From: Chondrus crispus
Taxonomy: Eukaryota > Rhodophyta > Florideophyceae > Gigartinales > Gigartinaceae
DNA length: 64,000 nucleotides
Reading direction: 5' to 3'
Assembly (NCBI RefSeq): GCF_000350225.1
Contig: NW_005179063.1
Span: forward strand, 124,001-188,000
Positions 37,470 through 48,834 of the stretch are shown one piece after another; the first letter of the stretch is position 1; each line of letters opens with the position of its first letter. The notes beneath the pieces are model-generated. The model ran no database searches. It saw only the letters and a program-made list of their open reading frames with translations, and was not told the DNA's origin. The position numbers and the translations under genes were made by a program.

Positions 37470-40400
37470 GTCAGATGTGAGGTTCCTGCCGGTGCGTCTC
37501 CGGAGGTGTTGGGCGTAACGAGACACGAACTCCTCCGGAACGTGAGTCCGGGCGGTCCATGTGAGCGTGTCGTAATCCGCCCACTTGATGAGAAACTCGA
37601 TTGTTCCGTCCTCCATGGCTCGATGCCGGAGTAATCGTTCCACGGCATACTGCGTGCCCTCGGTGACCTTGTCGGCAAGGTCACTTGGGGTTGTTGTACT
37701 CCCCCCTGGCGCGCCCGTCGGTGGTGGCGCGTACACGCAGCGGTCTGCGGAGACACGCTCGGTGACACCATCACGATCGATCGTGATGGTTCGCCGGTCG
37801 TTGGCGAGTACCCCGTATGGCCCAACGGCGGGCGACGCGAGTTTGTTAGACGTCTTTGCCCCATCGGTGGGGTTCAGGTAGACGTAATTACCTGGCTTGA
37901 TACGTGCGTTGAGCCTTCTGACGCGCTTATCGAAGTCGCGCTTGTACCGAGCCTGCGTCCGGCGCAGGCTCCCGTACGCCTTCTGGATCGTGTCGTCCAA
38001 CGTGTTGAGGAATTCAGCGCGCGCGTTGCCCCTATCGGACGGGGGCGCGTCACCGTCGGCTCTACGTAGAGAGAACTCCGGCGGGGGTCGGCTGAGGACG
38101 AGCTCGAAGGGCGTGGTACTCGTCGTACGATGTACGTGGGAGTTGTACGCGTACGTGAGCGGTCCCACGTACACGTCCCAGTCGTCCTGATGGTCGCCGA
38201 CGTAATTCCGTAACATCGAAGCGATCGTCCGGTTGTATCGCTCGACCTGCCCGTTCGTCTGGGGGTGGTACGCCGAAGTGTACAAGTTCGTCACCCCCAG
38301 GACACGGCACGTGCTGTGGAAGAACTTCGCGTTAAACTGCGGTCCGTTATCCGACAGTAGCGAGCGTGGGACGCCGTATTTAAATACCCACGCGTCGCAG
38401 AACGCGACGGCTACCGTGTACGCGGTTACGGTCCGCAGTGCCACAACTTGAGTCAGCTTGGTGAAACGGTCCGTAATTACGAGAAGGAACCGTTTCCCTG
38501 CCTTCGTCTTGGGTAGCGGTCCCAAGATGTCGATGGCGAGGCTCTCAAGCGGCCTTGTTGCCGGAAACAACTTCAAACGGTTGAGGTGTTTCCGCAACTT
38601 AACACGGTTCTTCGCGCATGTTCGGCACCCTCGCACCGTAGCTGCGACATCTGCAGCGAGATGGGGCCAGTAGTACTCGCGACGGAGCGCGAAGTACATA
38701 CGGTTCTGGCCCGGGTGCCCCGCGATGGTTGGTGTGTGGCAGAGCTGGAGAAGCCGAGCCCGTAGCGTCCGTGGCACCACGACCTGCACGATGTCAGGGT
38801 CGAAGGGGTGTCTCCGTTTGAGCACCCCGTGGTGGTCCTCGAAGAACGCGGAGTCCCGGGACTCTGATTATCGTGCCAGTACGGTCTGGCAGAAGTCATC
38901 CACGCGTTGCTCTTCGGCTATCTCCTCCAACGTAAGAGGGGCCGGAAGGTCCTCCTGCGGAGGGGCGACCGTGGAGGCGGGCGCGCCAACTTCGGGTTGT
39001 TCGGCGCGCTCGATGTCGACAGCGTCGAACTCGTCGTTCTCCTCCCAGAACGAGGTGGGTCCTTCAAGAGCGGGGGCCTCGTCGTCGCCCCTCGGCTCGT
39101 CGCGCGTACGGACGCGCGACCCTCTTCGCGATCCGGCTTGGTTCCTTGTTGTCACGAAGACATGGACGGCCTTGTGATCGCAGCTCGCGGTACAGACGTG
39201 GTCGGCGAGCTCGTCCGACATGTCACGGACGGTCGTACCCGCATCGAAGGTGGGAATGTCGTCATCCACCTCGACGGCTGGGCGAGGGTCGTCGGTGACC
39301 CTTGGCGACACGAGGCGTGACAGGGCATCGGGCACCTGGTGCACGCGCCCAGGGCGGTACTGGATGGTGAAGTCGTATTCCGCCAACCGCAGTCGCCACC
39401 GGGTAAGCCTTCCGGAACTCTCCGTGAGGGACATAAGCCATCGGAGGGCATCATGGTCCGTCCGGACGATGAACTTGGTACCTTCGATGTACGGCCGTAG
39501 TGTGCGGACGGCCCACACTACGGCAAAGCATTTGCGCTCCGTAGCGCTGTAGTTGCGCTCACTATCGGACAGTGAGTACGACCAATACCCCACGGGGCGC
39601 CAGTCGTTGGCGCCTTCGTGTTCCTGGAGCAACGTACAGCCCAGTTGATAGGCACTAGCATCCGTGTCGATCATGTACGGCCGACCGTACCGCGGCAATG
39701 CTAGGATCGGCGGGGAAATCATCCGCTCCTTCAACGCTTCGAACGCTTGAAGTTGCAGCTCGGTCGGGTCGTCGAAGTTGGGGTCCGCGTCCTTGCGCGT
39801 CATGTCCGTTAATGGGCGCGCAATCTTCGCGAACCCCTTCACGAAGCGGCGGTAGACGTTGCACGCTCCGAGGTACGAGCGCACCTGCGTCAACGTCCTC
39901 GGAAACGTGAACGTCTTGAAGGCGTCCGCCGCCGCTTCGGCGACGCTCTGCTTACCTGGGGAAATGACGTGCCCCAGGTAGTGCACCTTCGGTTGGAAGA
40001 AGCTACACTTCTTGAGCTTGAGGGAGATTCCGGCGCTCCTCAGCAAGCTCAAGACAGTGTCAAGATGCTTTGCGTGTTCTCCGTGCGTACGGGAGAACAC
40101 GATGACATCATCCAGGTAGACGAGGCATATCTGCCATCGGACGCTAAATAGGATGACGTCGAGGGCACGTTGGAAGGTGGCCGGTGCCCCTTTTAGCCCG
40201 AACGGCATACGCAAATGGCGAAACGTTCCCATATGCGTAGTGAACGTGGTCTTGTCCCGGTCTTCCGGAGCGACGGGGATCTGCCAATAACCGGAATTGC
40301 AGTCCAACGTCGTAAAGACGGCTGCATCTCCGAGCGAATCGATGCAGTCGTCCATCCAGGGCAGCGGATACGAATCCGCTGTCGTCTTTGCGTTGAGACG

Positions 40401-40568
40401 CCGGTAGTCCACGCAGACCTCCGGCGGATTTTCGGGATCCTTTTCAGAGGCGGGTGCAGTGCCCCCTTCCGGCGGCGGGCACTTCGCCAGTCGGCCGTCC
40501 GTATCGGCTCCTCTCTTCTCAACGGTTGCCCCCTGGGCGGAGCCTGGTCGACCAGCTCCTCCCGTTTC
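37446..40568 (-). pseudogene. pol: Ty3/gypsy pol of gypsy B, N-terminally deleted and interrupted by a stop
   Basis: Very similar to A2 pol from the reverse transcriptase VDYRRLNAKT block through RNase H, integrase and the chromodomain. The last 150 bp (40419-40568) code for the linker before RT, up to KDPENPP. That point joins directly to the VDYRR block, so about 100 codons including the start of RT are deleted. A TAA at 38868-38870 interrupts the linker between RNase H and integrase; the frame is otherwise open to the stop at 37446. YLDD, the integrase DDE residues and the chromodomain are present. Protease and everything upstream are absent, cut off by the copia array. Confidence 0.92.
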
Positions 40569-41832
40569 TAATGGTAGGTTCGGAGGGGCAAGGGAAAGAA
40601 GGAAGGCAGGTTGATGGGTGTGAGTGAAGGAGTTGGTGCCGAGGTTTACTTTGAAGCCGTTTTCCTGCGATACTTATACACTTCGAGTGCTACACTATCG
40701 CTCTACTCCGACTCCCAGTAAACCATACTCTACTATGCGCGACCAAGCGCGGTCCTCTTGTGGCCCGACCATACTGTTCGATTTCCACCTTACGAATCGA
40801 TTCGTAACTATTAGCTCTCAACTATTTCTACACATTCCAAATGACTGTAAACCATGGCCCTATGCATGCAACTGTTTCACACCTTACTAATCTGCATCCA
40901 GTCATGCCAGACTTCATTGTTGTGCAACGAACAACTTGGCACTTGTCTATTTCCAACAACGCAAACGTCTTTCATATCACAATCGCCATACGTATCCTTG
41001 TTTCTCACCTTACTAATTTCGCCAAGCACTGTCAGATAATTATGGCAAGTTATAACAATGTGCATCCAGACTTTCTACACAACTCACATGAGAATACATG
41101 TAAATCACACGAGTACTGTCATGAACTTGCATCCAACGGCGCACCATGACGAGAGCACAGTGCAACGGCGCGTGTTCACGCAAGACTCGCATACAGCGTG
41201 ACGCGTACACAGAATAATCGCACAACTGTATTCCTCTCGCGAGAAGTACTTGTTGTACTTTTGATTCACATGTACTGTACTCGGACACGCGCAGGATCGC
41301 AAACAGTCTGACACTGTAAAACTGTAAACCCTCATGTGCATACACCTGGATGCGTGTACATGTGTACGTACACGAGTCCACCTGGCGACGTGTACATGTG
41401 TACACGGCATACATGTGTCCAGCCCGGGGGCCCCATGCAATTACCCATTACAACCATGGCAAACCACTTGAAACCCCCAAAACAACGTAATTCTGGCATA
41501 TACAGGCCATTTAAAGTACATCACAGGGCCAATGACGCACACGTGGACAACGCTCGACCAATAGATTTGCAGCATTAGACCTGAGGGCCAATAGAATTGC
41601 AGTATTTCCTGTGTAGTCTATAGTGCTACGGGCCAAGGTTCCACTTGGCAAAACTATGCAAATTTGCATGACCCTCCGAGAGGCCACTTTCGTCCCCGGA
41701 ACCCCAAAATCTGGGATTTTACACGTGTCATGTCGTGATATGGGTAAGAGCGCCCGGACCGTGCAGTCATGTACACGTGTCACTCGATTTTGACCTTTTC
41801 AGATAACAGCATGTGGTCGCACATTTTCAATA
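40569..41832 (-). repeat. Copia array LTR 1
   Basis: 1264 bp, minus strand TATTGAAAATG to CCTACCATTA. It has a TATAAGTA core promoter on the minus strand (40670-40680 region) and many ACACGTGT/ACATGTGT motifs. The left flank is gypsy B pol. Confidence 0.92.
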
Positions 41833-42018
41833 CCTCCCCTCGATCACATGCTTTGGGCAGCTTGGCACTCGGAAAGCCCAACCATGCCCACGAACTTTTC
41901 AAACAGCACGCGACCAAGTGGTTTGGTCAACATATCGGGTGGCATTTCTGTTGTCGGGCAATGGTACAATGTGACCAGTTTTCGCTGCACCGCATCTCGA
42001 ACAAAATGATACGTAATA
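41833..42018 (-). pseudogene. Array unit 1: last pol codons and polypurine tract
   Basis: Remnant of copia pol from the NRRNKH block of RNase H to the stop, followed by the GAGGGGAGG tract against the LTR. Everything between the gag zinc knuckle and this point is deleted. Confidence 0.8.
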
Positions 42019-42777
42019 TCAATGTGCTTGTTGCGACGATTTATCCTTTCCCCAGCAGCGGGTTGCCGTATGGCCTGTATGACCGCAGTTCGTGCATTTG
42101 TAATCGTTTATGTCCCGATTGTTCGGGGCACGATTAACCAGAGCCGATGTCTGTGAGGAGCTAGACTTCATGTTTGCTCGTTGGTCTTCCTGCAGCAGAC
42201 GACTTTTCACAAAGTCCAAACTGAATATCTTTTCCTCATTACCGAGAGCATCAAGTGCAACGATGAGAGCCTCGAAACGGGCAGGCAGACCGTTGAGCAC
42301 TGCCATGGCCATCTCCTTGTCATCGATGTTTACGCTCATTGACTTGAGGATGGCTGCCAGCTGCTTGACACGATTGATGTAGGCAAGCACCTTTTCACCG
42401 GAAAGCATCTTCACAGTGTAGAACTCACGACGTGCAGCTAGTTTGTTCAGCAAAGTGTGCCTCTCAAACACGTTGACAATAGCTTCCCACATCTCATGAG
42501 CAGTATCAACATCACGTACATGCTCAAGATGCTCATCTGATAGGGAGAGACCAATCAGTGCTTTAGCTTTACTGTCACCTCTGATCCACTTCTTACGCTC
42601 TTCCGCGCGTTCCTCACTTGGAACTCTTCCCTCAACGATGTATTGGTCAACATCACGTAGAGCAAGCAGAAGTTGTATTTTCTGCTTCCACACGTAGAAG
42701 TTGGAGTCCGTCAGTTTGTCGATTCTGATGGATCCTCCTCCTCCTTGATCTTCCATCTTAGTGCAAATAAACTTCAA
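42019..42777 (-). CDS. gag: Array unit 1: copia Gag
   Basis: 252 codons. The UBN2-type copia Gag core (residues about 10-190, LTDSNFYVWKQKIQLLLALR near the start) would form the particle shell. The zinc knuckle CTNCGHTGHTATRC (C-x2-C-x4-H-x4-C, near the end) binds RNA. After WGKD the frame continues into the deletion junction with pol and ends at SSQQAH. It is nearly identical to the gag of copia-3 at 62894 and to units 2 and 3. No protease follows, so the protein would not be processed by its own element. Confidence 0.9.
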   Translation of the reverse strand: MKFICTKMEDQGGGGSIRIDKLTDSNFYVWKQKIQLLLALRDVDQYIVEGRVPSEERAEERKKWIRGDSKAKALIGLSLSDEHLEHVRDVDTAHEMWEAIVNVFERHTLLNKLAARREFYTVKMLSGEKVLAYINRVKQLAAILKSMSVNIDDKEMAMAVLNGLPARFEALIVALDALGNEEKIFSLDFVKSRLLQEDQRANMKSSSSQTSALVNRAPNNRDINDYKCTNCGHTGHTATRCWGKDKSSQQAH

Positions 42778-42928
42778 GTATTCGAAAATCCGTTTGGGGA
42801 TCCCAAGCCGTTAACCGATAGTCAACACAATGGCAAGCCCACCCGTCTAAGAAGTTCGATATGATTACTATGAAGTTGCACTAGGAGAAAATTGCGAACA
42901 GATATGTGAATTTATTTGGATGAAATCC

Positions 42929-43471
42929 CTAACTATTCTGTTCACAAACTACCTTTAAGTGTGCCGCACCGTTCTCGTGGCACTTCAGGTGCCCGTGAGA
43001 CTCAAAGACGCGATTGCAAGGGATACAACGCGGAGTCTCCTTAGCGTTGGCAACTTGAATGCGATGAGACCTAGACTGAATGTGGTCGTAAAAGGCCTTC
43101 GCACTATTGCCACTAACGCCGCACACTTTACAATACCGCTTATACCGCGGGCACACCTTACGATTCCTCTTGCGCTCACGCTTAAACTGTTTATCCGCGA
43201 GAACAGCCGCTTTCCGAGCAGAAAGTCGATGCGTAGTTCTCTTTATTGGTGCGGGAACAGAGCGCGGAATACGAGGAATCCTATATGGTGCGCAACTCGA
43301 GGACGGACCCGGAAGCGCGAGCCGAGGTGAAGGTTGATCCTCAGGCTCAAGCACCTCAACGGATACGACCTCCGATGTCCGAACCGTTCGACCGGTGACC
43401 AGCTTCCCAGGCGCAGAGCGCACCGGTACTAATTCCAGATCTAACACAACCCCGTAAAAACAGGTATTCAC
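42929..43471 (-). CDS. Array unit 1: two-zinc-finger accessory protein
   Basis: 180 codons upstream of gag on the same strand. The N-terminal half is Pro-rich and basic (PRIPRSVPAPIKR, KRERKRNRK). The C-terminal half has two fingers, both C-x2-C-x12-H-x5-H: the first from CKVC to QSRSH, the second from CIPC to NGAAH. That spacing is typical of matrin/U1/JAZ-type fingers, often RNA- or dsRNA-binding. The same protein is in units 2 and 3 and in decayed form in copia-3, so it belongs to the element lineage. I know of no such ORF in classical copia; the function is inferred only from the fingers. Confidence 0.85.
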   Translation of the reverse strand: MNTCFYGVVLDLELVPVRSAPGKLVTGRTVRTSEVVSVEVLEPEDQPSPRLALPGPSSSCAPYRIPRIPRSVPAPIKRTTHRLSARKAAVLADKQFKRERKRNRKVCPRYKRYCKVCGVSGNSAKAFYDHIQSRSHRIQVANAKETPRCIPCNRVFESHGHLKCHENGAAHLKVVCEQNS

Positions 43472-43551
43472 AATAAGGAATATGAAGATAATCGTCAGTA
43501 ACAGATTTTGGAATTATTGCTCTTAAGAACCACCAAAACGTGCAAAGACAA

Positions 43552-43941
43552 TCACTTAGATGTGTAGGAAATGGAAAGAAACTCAAAACTTACTTTGCAT
43601 GAGAGAACGAAGAAAAACCAAATGCGAGATTGACGACGACGGCGGTACGGGGAGCGGAAACGAAGACGAAGACCAAAGACAGAGACAGCAGCAAGAACCA
43701 CAGCAAGAACAAAAGCCAAACCAAGAACGAAGACAACGAAGACAGCGGGGGCGATGACCAAAACCAATTCACACAAGAGAGCAAGAACAACAGCAGCAGC
43801 GAAAACCAAAACCAAGAACGACGGCAAGAACGAGAGCGACAACGACAGCGAGAAGACCAGCGGAAAGAACGACGAGAAACGGCAGCGAAAACGACAGCGA
43901 CAACGACGGCAGAAACAACGGAACGAGAACGACAGACTCAT
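43552..43941 (-). other. Array unit 1: pyrimidine-rich leader with a hydrophobic open frame
   Basis: The leader between the primer site and the zinc-finger ORF is strongly strand-biased (purine-rich on the plus strand). On the sense strand it is open for 129 codons, giving an Arg/Ser start and a Leu/Val/Phe-rich stretch; on the other strand it is open for 116 codons of Lys/Gln/Glu-rich sequence. Both are what a low-complexity run produces, so neither is called as a gene. A GTAAGT at 43593-43588 (minus) could be a splice donor. Confidence 0.5.
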
Positions 43942-43963
43942 GCAGTGAAACGACAGCGAGGGA

Positions 43964-43977
43964 CTGGGCCCATAACC
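43964..43977 (-). other. Array unit 1 primer-binding site, half-tRNA initiator-Met type
   Basis: GGTTATGGGCCCAG on the minus strand directly abuts the LTR. It is complementary to the anticodon region of eukaryotic initiator tRNA-Met (CTGGGCCCATAACC). Drosophila copia is known to prime from such an internal tRNA fragment. Confidence 0.9.
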
Positions 43978-45240
43978 TAATGGTAGGTTCGGAGGGGCAA
44001 GGGAAAGAAGGAAGGCAGGTTGATGTGTGTGAGTGAAGGAGTTGGTGCCGAGGTTTACTTTGAAGCCGTTTTCCTGCGATACTTATACACTTCGAGTGCT
44101 ACACTATCGCTCTACTCCGACTCCCAGTAAACCATACTCTACTATGCGCGACCAAGCGCGGTCCTCTTGTGGCCCGACCATACTGTTCGATTTCCACCTT
44201 ACGAATCGATTCGTAACTATTAGCTCTCAACTATTTCTACACATTCCAAATGACTGTAAACCATGGCCCTATGCATGCAACTGTTTCACACCTTACTAAT
44301 CTGCATCCAGTCATGCCAGACTTCATTGTTGTGCAACGAACAACTTGGCACTTGTCTATTTCCAACAACGCAAACGTCTTTCATATCACAATCGCCATAC
44401 GTATCCTTGTTTCTCACCTTACTAATTTCGCCAAGCACTGTCAGATAATTATGGCAAGTTATAACAATGTGCATCCAGACTTTCTACACAACTCACATGA
44501 GAATACATGTAAATCACACGAGTACTGTCATGAACTTGCATCCAACGGCGCACCATGACGAGAGCACAGTGCAGCGGCGCGTGCTCACGCAAGACTCGCA
44601 TACAGCGTGACGCGTACACAGAATAATCGCACAACTGTATTCCTCTCGCGAGAAGTACTTGTTGTACCTTTGATTCACATGTACTGTACTCCGACACGCG
44701 CAGGATCGCAAACAGTCTGACACTGTAAAACTGTAAACCCTCATGTGCATACACCTGGATGCGTGTACATGTGTACGTACACGAATTCACCTGGCGACGT
44801 GTACATGTGTACACGGCATACATGTGTCCCGCCCGGGGCCCCATGCAATTACCCATTACAACCATGACAAACCACTTGAAACCCCCAAAACAACGTAATT
44901 ATGGCATATACAGGCCATTTAAAGTACATCACAAGGCCAATGACGCACACGTGGACAAGGCTCGACCAATAGATTTGCAGCATTAGACCTGAGGGCCAAT
45001 AGAATTGCAGTATTTCCTGTGTAGTCTATAGTGCTACGGGCCAAGGTTCCACTTGGCAAAACTATGCAAATTTGCATGACCCTCCGAGAGGCCACTTTCG
45101 TCCCCGGAACCCCAAAATCTGGGATTTTACACGTGTCATGTCGTGATATGGGTAAGAGCGCCCGGACCGTGCAGTCATGTACACGTGTCACTCGATTTTG
45201 ACCTTTTCAGATAACAGCATGTGGTCGCACATTTTCAATA
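43978..45240 (-). repeat. Copia array LTR 2
   Basis: 1263 bp, shared between units 1 and 2. The TATAAGTA core promoter reads on the minus strand at 44087-44080. CCTTACKAAT motifs occur near 44197, 44290 and 44415. Confidence 0.92.
44080..44087 (-). promoter_or_regulatory. TATA-like box of copia array LTR
   Basis: TATAAGTA on the minus strand, followed by TCGC and about 30 bases later by a pyrimidine-rich TCACTCACA stretch. The same box and spacing recur in every copia LTR here (53567-53574, 55247-55254, 62247-62254). Confidence 0.6.
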
Positions 45241-45426
45241 CCTCCCCTCGATCACATGCTTTGGGCAGCTTTGCACTCGGAAAGCCCAACCATGCCCACG
45301 AACTTTTCAAACAGCACGCGAGCAAGTGGTTTGGTCAGCATATCGGCTGGCATTTCTGTTGTCGGACAATGGTACAATGTGACCAGTTTTCGCTGCACCG
45401 CATCTCGAACAAAATGATACGTAATA

Positions 45427-46185
45427 TCAATGTGCTTGTTGCGACGATTTATCCTTTCCCCAGCAGCGGGTTGCCGTATGGCCTGTATGACCGCAGTTCG
45501 TGCATTTGTAATCGTTTATGTCCCGATTGTTCGGGGCACGATTAACCAGAGCCGATGTCTGTGAGGAGCTAGACTTCATGTTTGCTCGTTGGTCTTCCTG
45601 CAGCAGACGACTTTTCACAAAGTCCAAACTGAATATCTTTTCCTCATTACCGAGAGCATCAAGTGCAACGATGAGAGCCTCGAAACGGGCAGGCAGACCG
45701 TTGAGCACTGCCATGGCCATCTCCTTGTCATCGATGTTTACGCTCATTGACTTGAGGATGGCTGCCAGCTGCTTGACACGATTGATGTATGCAAGCACCT
45801 TTTCACCGGAAAGCATCTTCACAGTGTAGAACTCACGACGTGCAGCTAGTTTGTTCAGCAAAGTGTGCCTCTCAAACACGTTGACAATAGCTTCCCACAT
45901 CTCATGAGCAGTATCAACATCACGTACATGCTCAAGATGCTCATCTGATAGGGAGAGACCAATCAGTGCTTTAGCTTTACTGTCACCTCTGATCCACTTC
46001 TTACGCTCTTCCGCGCGTTCCTCACTTGGAACTCTTCCCTCAACGATGTATTGGTCAACATCACGTAGAGCAAGCAGAAGTTGTATTTTCTGCTTCCACA
46101 CGTAGAAGTTGGAGTCCGTCAGTTTGTCGATTCTGATGGATCCTCCTCCTCCTTGATCTTCCATCTTAGTGCAAATAAACTTCAA
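45427..46185 (-). CDS. gag: Array unit 2: copia Gag
   Basis: 252 codons, same layout and deletion junction as unit 1, including the terminal zinc knuckle and the short tail from the pol fragment. The preceding remnant (45241-45426) holds the last pol codons and the polypurine tract. Units 1 and 2 have EDQRAN where unit 3 and copia-3 have EEQRAN, so they share a recent ancestor apart from unit 3. Confidence 0.9.
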   Translation of the reverse strand: MKFICTKMEDQGGGGSIRIDKLTDSNFYVWKQKIQLLLALRDVDQYIVEGRVPSEERAEERKKWIRGDSKAKALIGLSLSDEHLEHVRDVDTAHEMWEAIVNVFERHTLLNKLAARREFYTVKMLSGEKVLAYINRVKQLAAILKSMSVNIDDKEMAMAVLNGLPARFEALIVALDALGNEEKIFSLDFVKSRLLQEDQRANMKSSSSQTSALVNRAPNNRDINDYKCTNCGHTGHTATRCWGKDKSSQQAH

Positions 46186-46336
46186 GTATTCGAAAATCCG
46201 TTTGGGGATCCCAAGCCGTTAACCGATAGTCAACACAATGGCAAGCCCACCCGTCTAAGAAGTTCGATATGATTACTATGAAGTTGCACTAGGAGAAAAT
46301 TGCGAACAGATATGTGAATTTATTTGGATGAAATCC

Positions 46337-46879
46337 CTAACTATTCTGTTCACAAACTACCTTTAAGTGTGCCGCACCGTTCTCGTGGCACTTCAGGTGC
46401 CCGTGAGACTCAAAGACGCGATTGCAAGGGATACAACGCGGAGTCTCCTTAGCGTTGGCAACTTGAATGCGATGAGACCTAGACTGAATGTGGTCGTAAA
46501 AGGCCTTCGCACTATTGCCACTAACGCCGCACACTTTACAATACCGCTTATACCGCGGGCACACCTTACGATTCCTCTTGCGCTCACGTTTGAACTGTTT
46601 ATCCGCGAGAACAGCCGCTTTCCGAGCAGAAAGTCGATGCGTAGTTCTCTTTATTGGTGCGGGAACAGAGCGCGGAATACGAGGAATCCTATATGGTGGG
46701 CAACTCGAGGACGGACCCGGAAGCGCGAGCCGAGGTGAAGGTTGATCCTCAGGCTCAAGCACCTCAACGGATACGACCTCCGATGTCCGAACCGTTCGAC
46801 CGGTGACCAGCTTCCCAGGCGCAGAGCGCACCGGTACTAATTCCAGATCTAACACAACCCCGTAAAAACAGGTATTCAC
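46337..46879 (-). CDS. Array unit 2: two-zinc-finger accessory protein
   Basis: Same 180-codon protein as in unit 1, with both C-x2-C-x12-H-x5-H fingers intact. One substitution is obvious (SSSCPPYR instead of SSSCAPYR). Preservation of the frame in all three units is consistent with very recent duplication and says nothing by itself about selection. Confidence 0.85.
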   Translation of the reverse strand: MNTCFYGVVLDLELVPVRSAPGKLVTGRTVRTSEVVSVEVLEPEDQPSPRLALPGPSSSCPPYRIPRIPRSVPAPIKRTTHRLSARKAAVLADKQFKRERKRNRKVCPRYKRYCKVCGVSGNSAKAFYDHIQSRSHRIQVANAKETPRCIPCNRVFESHGHLKCHENGAAHLKVVCEQNS

Positions 46880-46959
46880 AATAAGGAATATGAAGATAAT
46901 CGTCAGTAACAGATTTTGGAATTATTGCTCTTAAGAACCACAAAAACGTGCAAAGACAA

Positions 46960-47385
46960 TCACTTAGATGTGTAGGAAATGGAAAGAAACTCAAAACTTA
47001 CTTTGCATGAGAGAACGAAGAAAAACCAAATGCGAGATTGACGACGACGGCGGTACCGGGAGCGGAAACGAAGACGAAGACCAAAGACAGAGACAGCAGC
47101 AAGAACCACAGCAAGAACAAAAGCCAAACCAAGAACGAAGACAACGAAGACAGCGGGGGCGATGACCAAAACCAATTCACACAAGAGAGCAAGAACAACA
47201 GCAGCAGCGAAAACCAAAACCAAGAACGACGGCAAGAACGAGAGCGACAACGACAGCGAGAAGACCAGCGGAAAGAACGACGAGAAACGGCAGCGAAAAC
47301 GACAGCGACAACGACGGCAGAAACAACGGAACGAGAACGACAGACTCATGCAGTGAAACGACAGCGAGGGACTGGGCCCATAACC
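46960..47385 (-). other. Array unit 2: primer site and pyrimidine-rich leader
   Basis: Primer site GGTTATGGGCCCAG at 47385-47372, then the same strand-biased leader as unit 1. Confidence 0.8.
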
Positions 47386-48648
47386 TAATGGTAGGTTCGG
47401 AGGGGCAAGGGAAAGAAGGAAGGCAGGTTGATGTGTGTGAGTGAAGGAGTTGGTGCCGAGGTTTACTTTGAAGCCGTTTTCCTGCGATACTTATACACTT
47501 CGAGTGCTACACTATCGCTCTACTCCGACTCCCAGTAAACCATACTCTACTATGCGCGACCAAGCGCGGTCCTCTTGTGGCCCGACCATACTGTTCGATT
47601 TCCACCTTACGAATCGATTCGTAACTATTAGCTCTCAACTATTTCTACACATTCCAAATGACTGTAAACCATGGCCCTATGCATGCAACTGTTTCACACC
47701 TTACTAATCTGCATCCAGTCATGCCAGACTTCATTGTTGTGCAACGAACAACTTGGCACTTGTCTATTTCCAACAACGCAAACGTCTTTCATATCACAAT
47801 CGCCATACGTATCCTTGTTTCTCACCTTACTAATTTCGCCAAGCACTGTCAGATAATTATGGCAAGTTATAACAATGTGCATCCAGACTTTCTACACAAC
47901 TCACATGAGAATACATGTAAATCACACGAGTACTGTCATGAACTTGCATCCAACGGCGCACCATGACGAGAGCACAGTGCAACGGCGCGTGCTCACGCAA
48001 GACTCGCATACAGCGTGACGCGTACACAGAATAATCGCACAACTGTATTCCTCTCGCGAGAAGTACTTGTTGTACCTTTGATTCACATGTACTGTACTCG
48101 GACACGCGCAGGATCGCAAACAGTCTGACACTGTAAAACTGTAAACCCTCATGTGCATACACCTGGATGCGTGTACATGTGTACGTACACGAATTCACCT
48201 GGCGACGTGTACATGTGTACACGGCATACATGTGTCCCGCCCGGGGCCCCATGCAATTACCCATTACAACCATGACAAACCACTTGAAACCCCCAAAACA
48301 ACGTAATTATGGCATATACAGGCCATTTAAAGTACATCACAAGGCCAATGACGCACACGTGGACAAGGCTCGACCAATAGATTTGCAGCATTAGACCTGA
48401 GGGCCAATAGAATTGCAGTATTTCCTGTGTAGTCTATAGTGCTACGGGCCAAGGTTCCACTTGGCAAAACTATGCAAATTTGCATGACCCTCCGAGAGGC
48501 CACTTTCGTCCCCGGAACCCCAAAATCTGGGATTTTACACGTGTCATGTCGTGATATGGGTAAGAGCGCCCGGACCGTGCAGTCATGTACACGTGTCACT
48601 CGATTTTGACCTTTTCAGATAACAGCATGTGGTCGCACATTTTCAATA
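47386..48648 (-). repeat. Copia array LTR 3
   Basis: 1263 bp, almost identical to LTR 2, with differences such as CCGACACG against CGGACACG near 44692 and 48100. Confidence 0.92.
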
Positions 48649-48834
48649 CCTCCCCTCGATCACATGCTTTGGGCAGCTTTGCACTCGGAAAGCCCAACCA
48701 TGCCCACGAACTTTTCAAACAGCACGCGAGCAAGTGGTTTGGTCAGCATATCGGCTGGCATTTCTGTTGTCGGACAATGGTACAATGTGACCAGTTTTCG
48801 CTGCACCGCATCTCGAACAAAATGATACGTAATA

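Noticed and set aside
43630..43980. Lys/Gln/Glu-rich 116-codon ORF on the plus strand of each array unit
   Set aside because: It runs antisense to the element over a nearly pure purine tract; the open frame is a by-product of low complexity.
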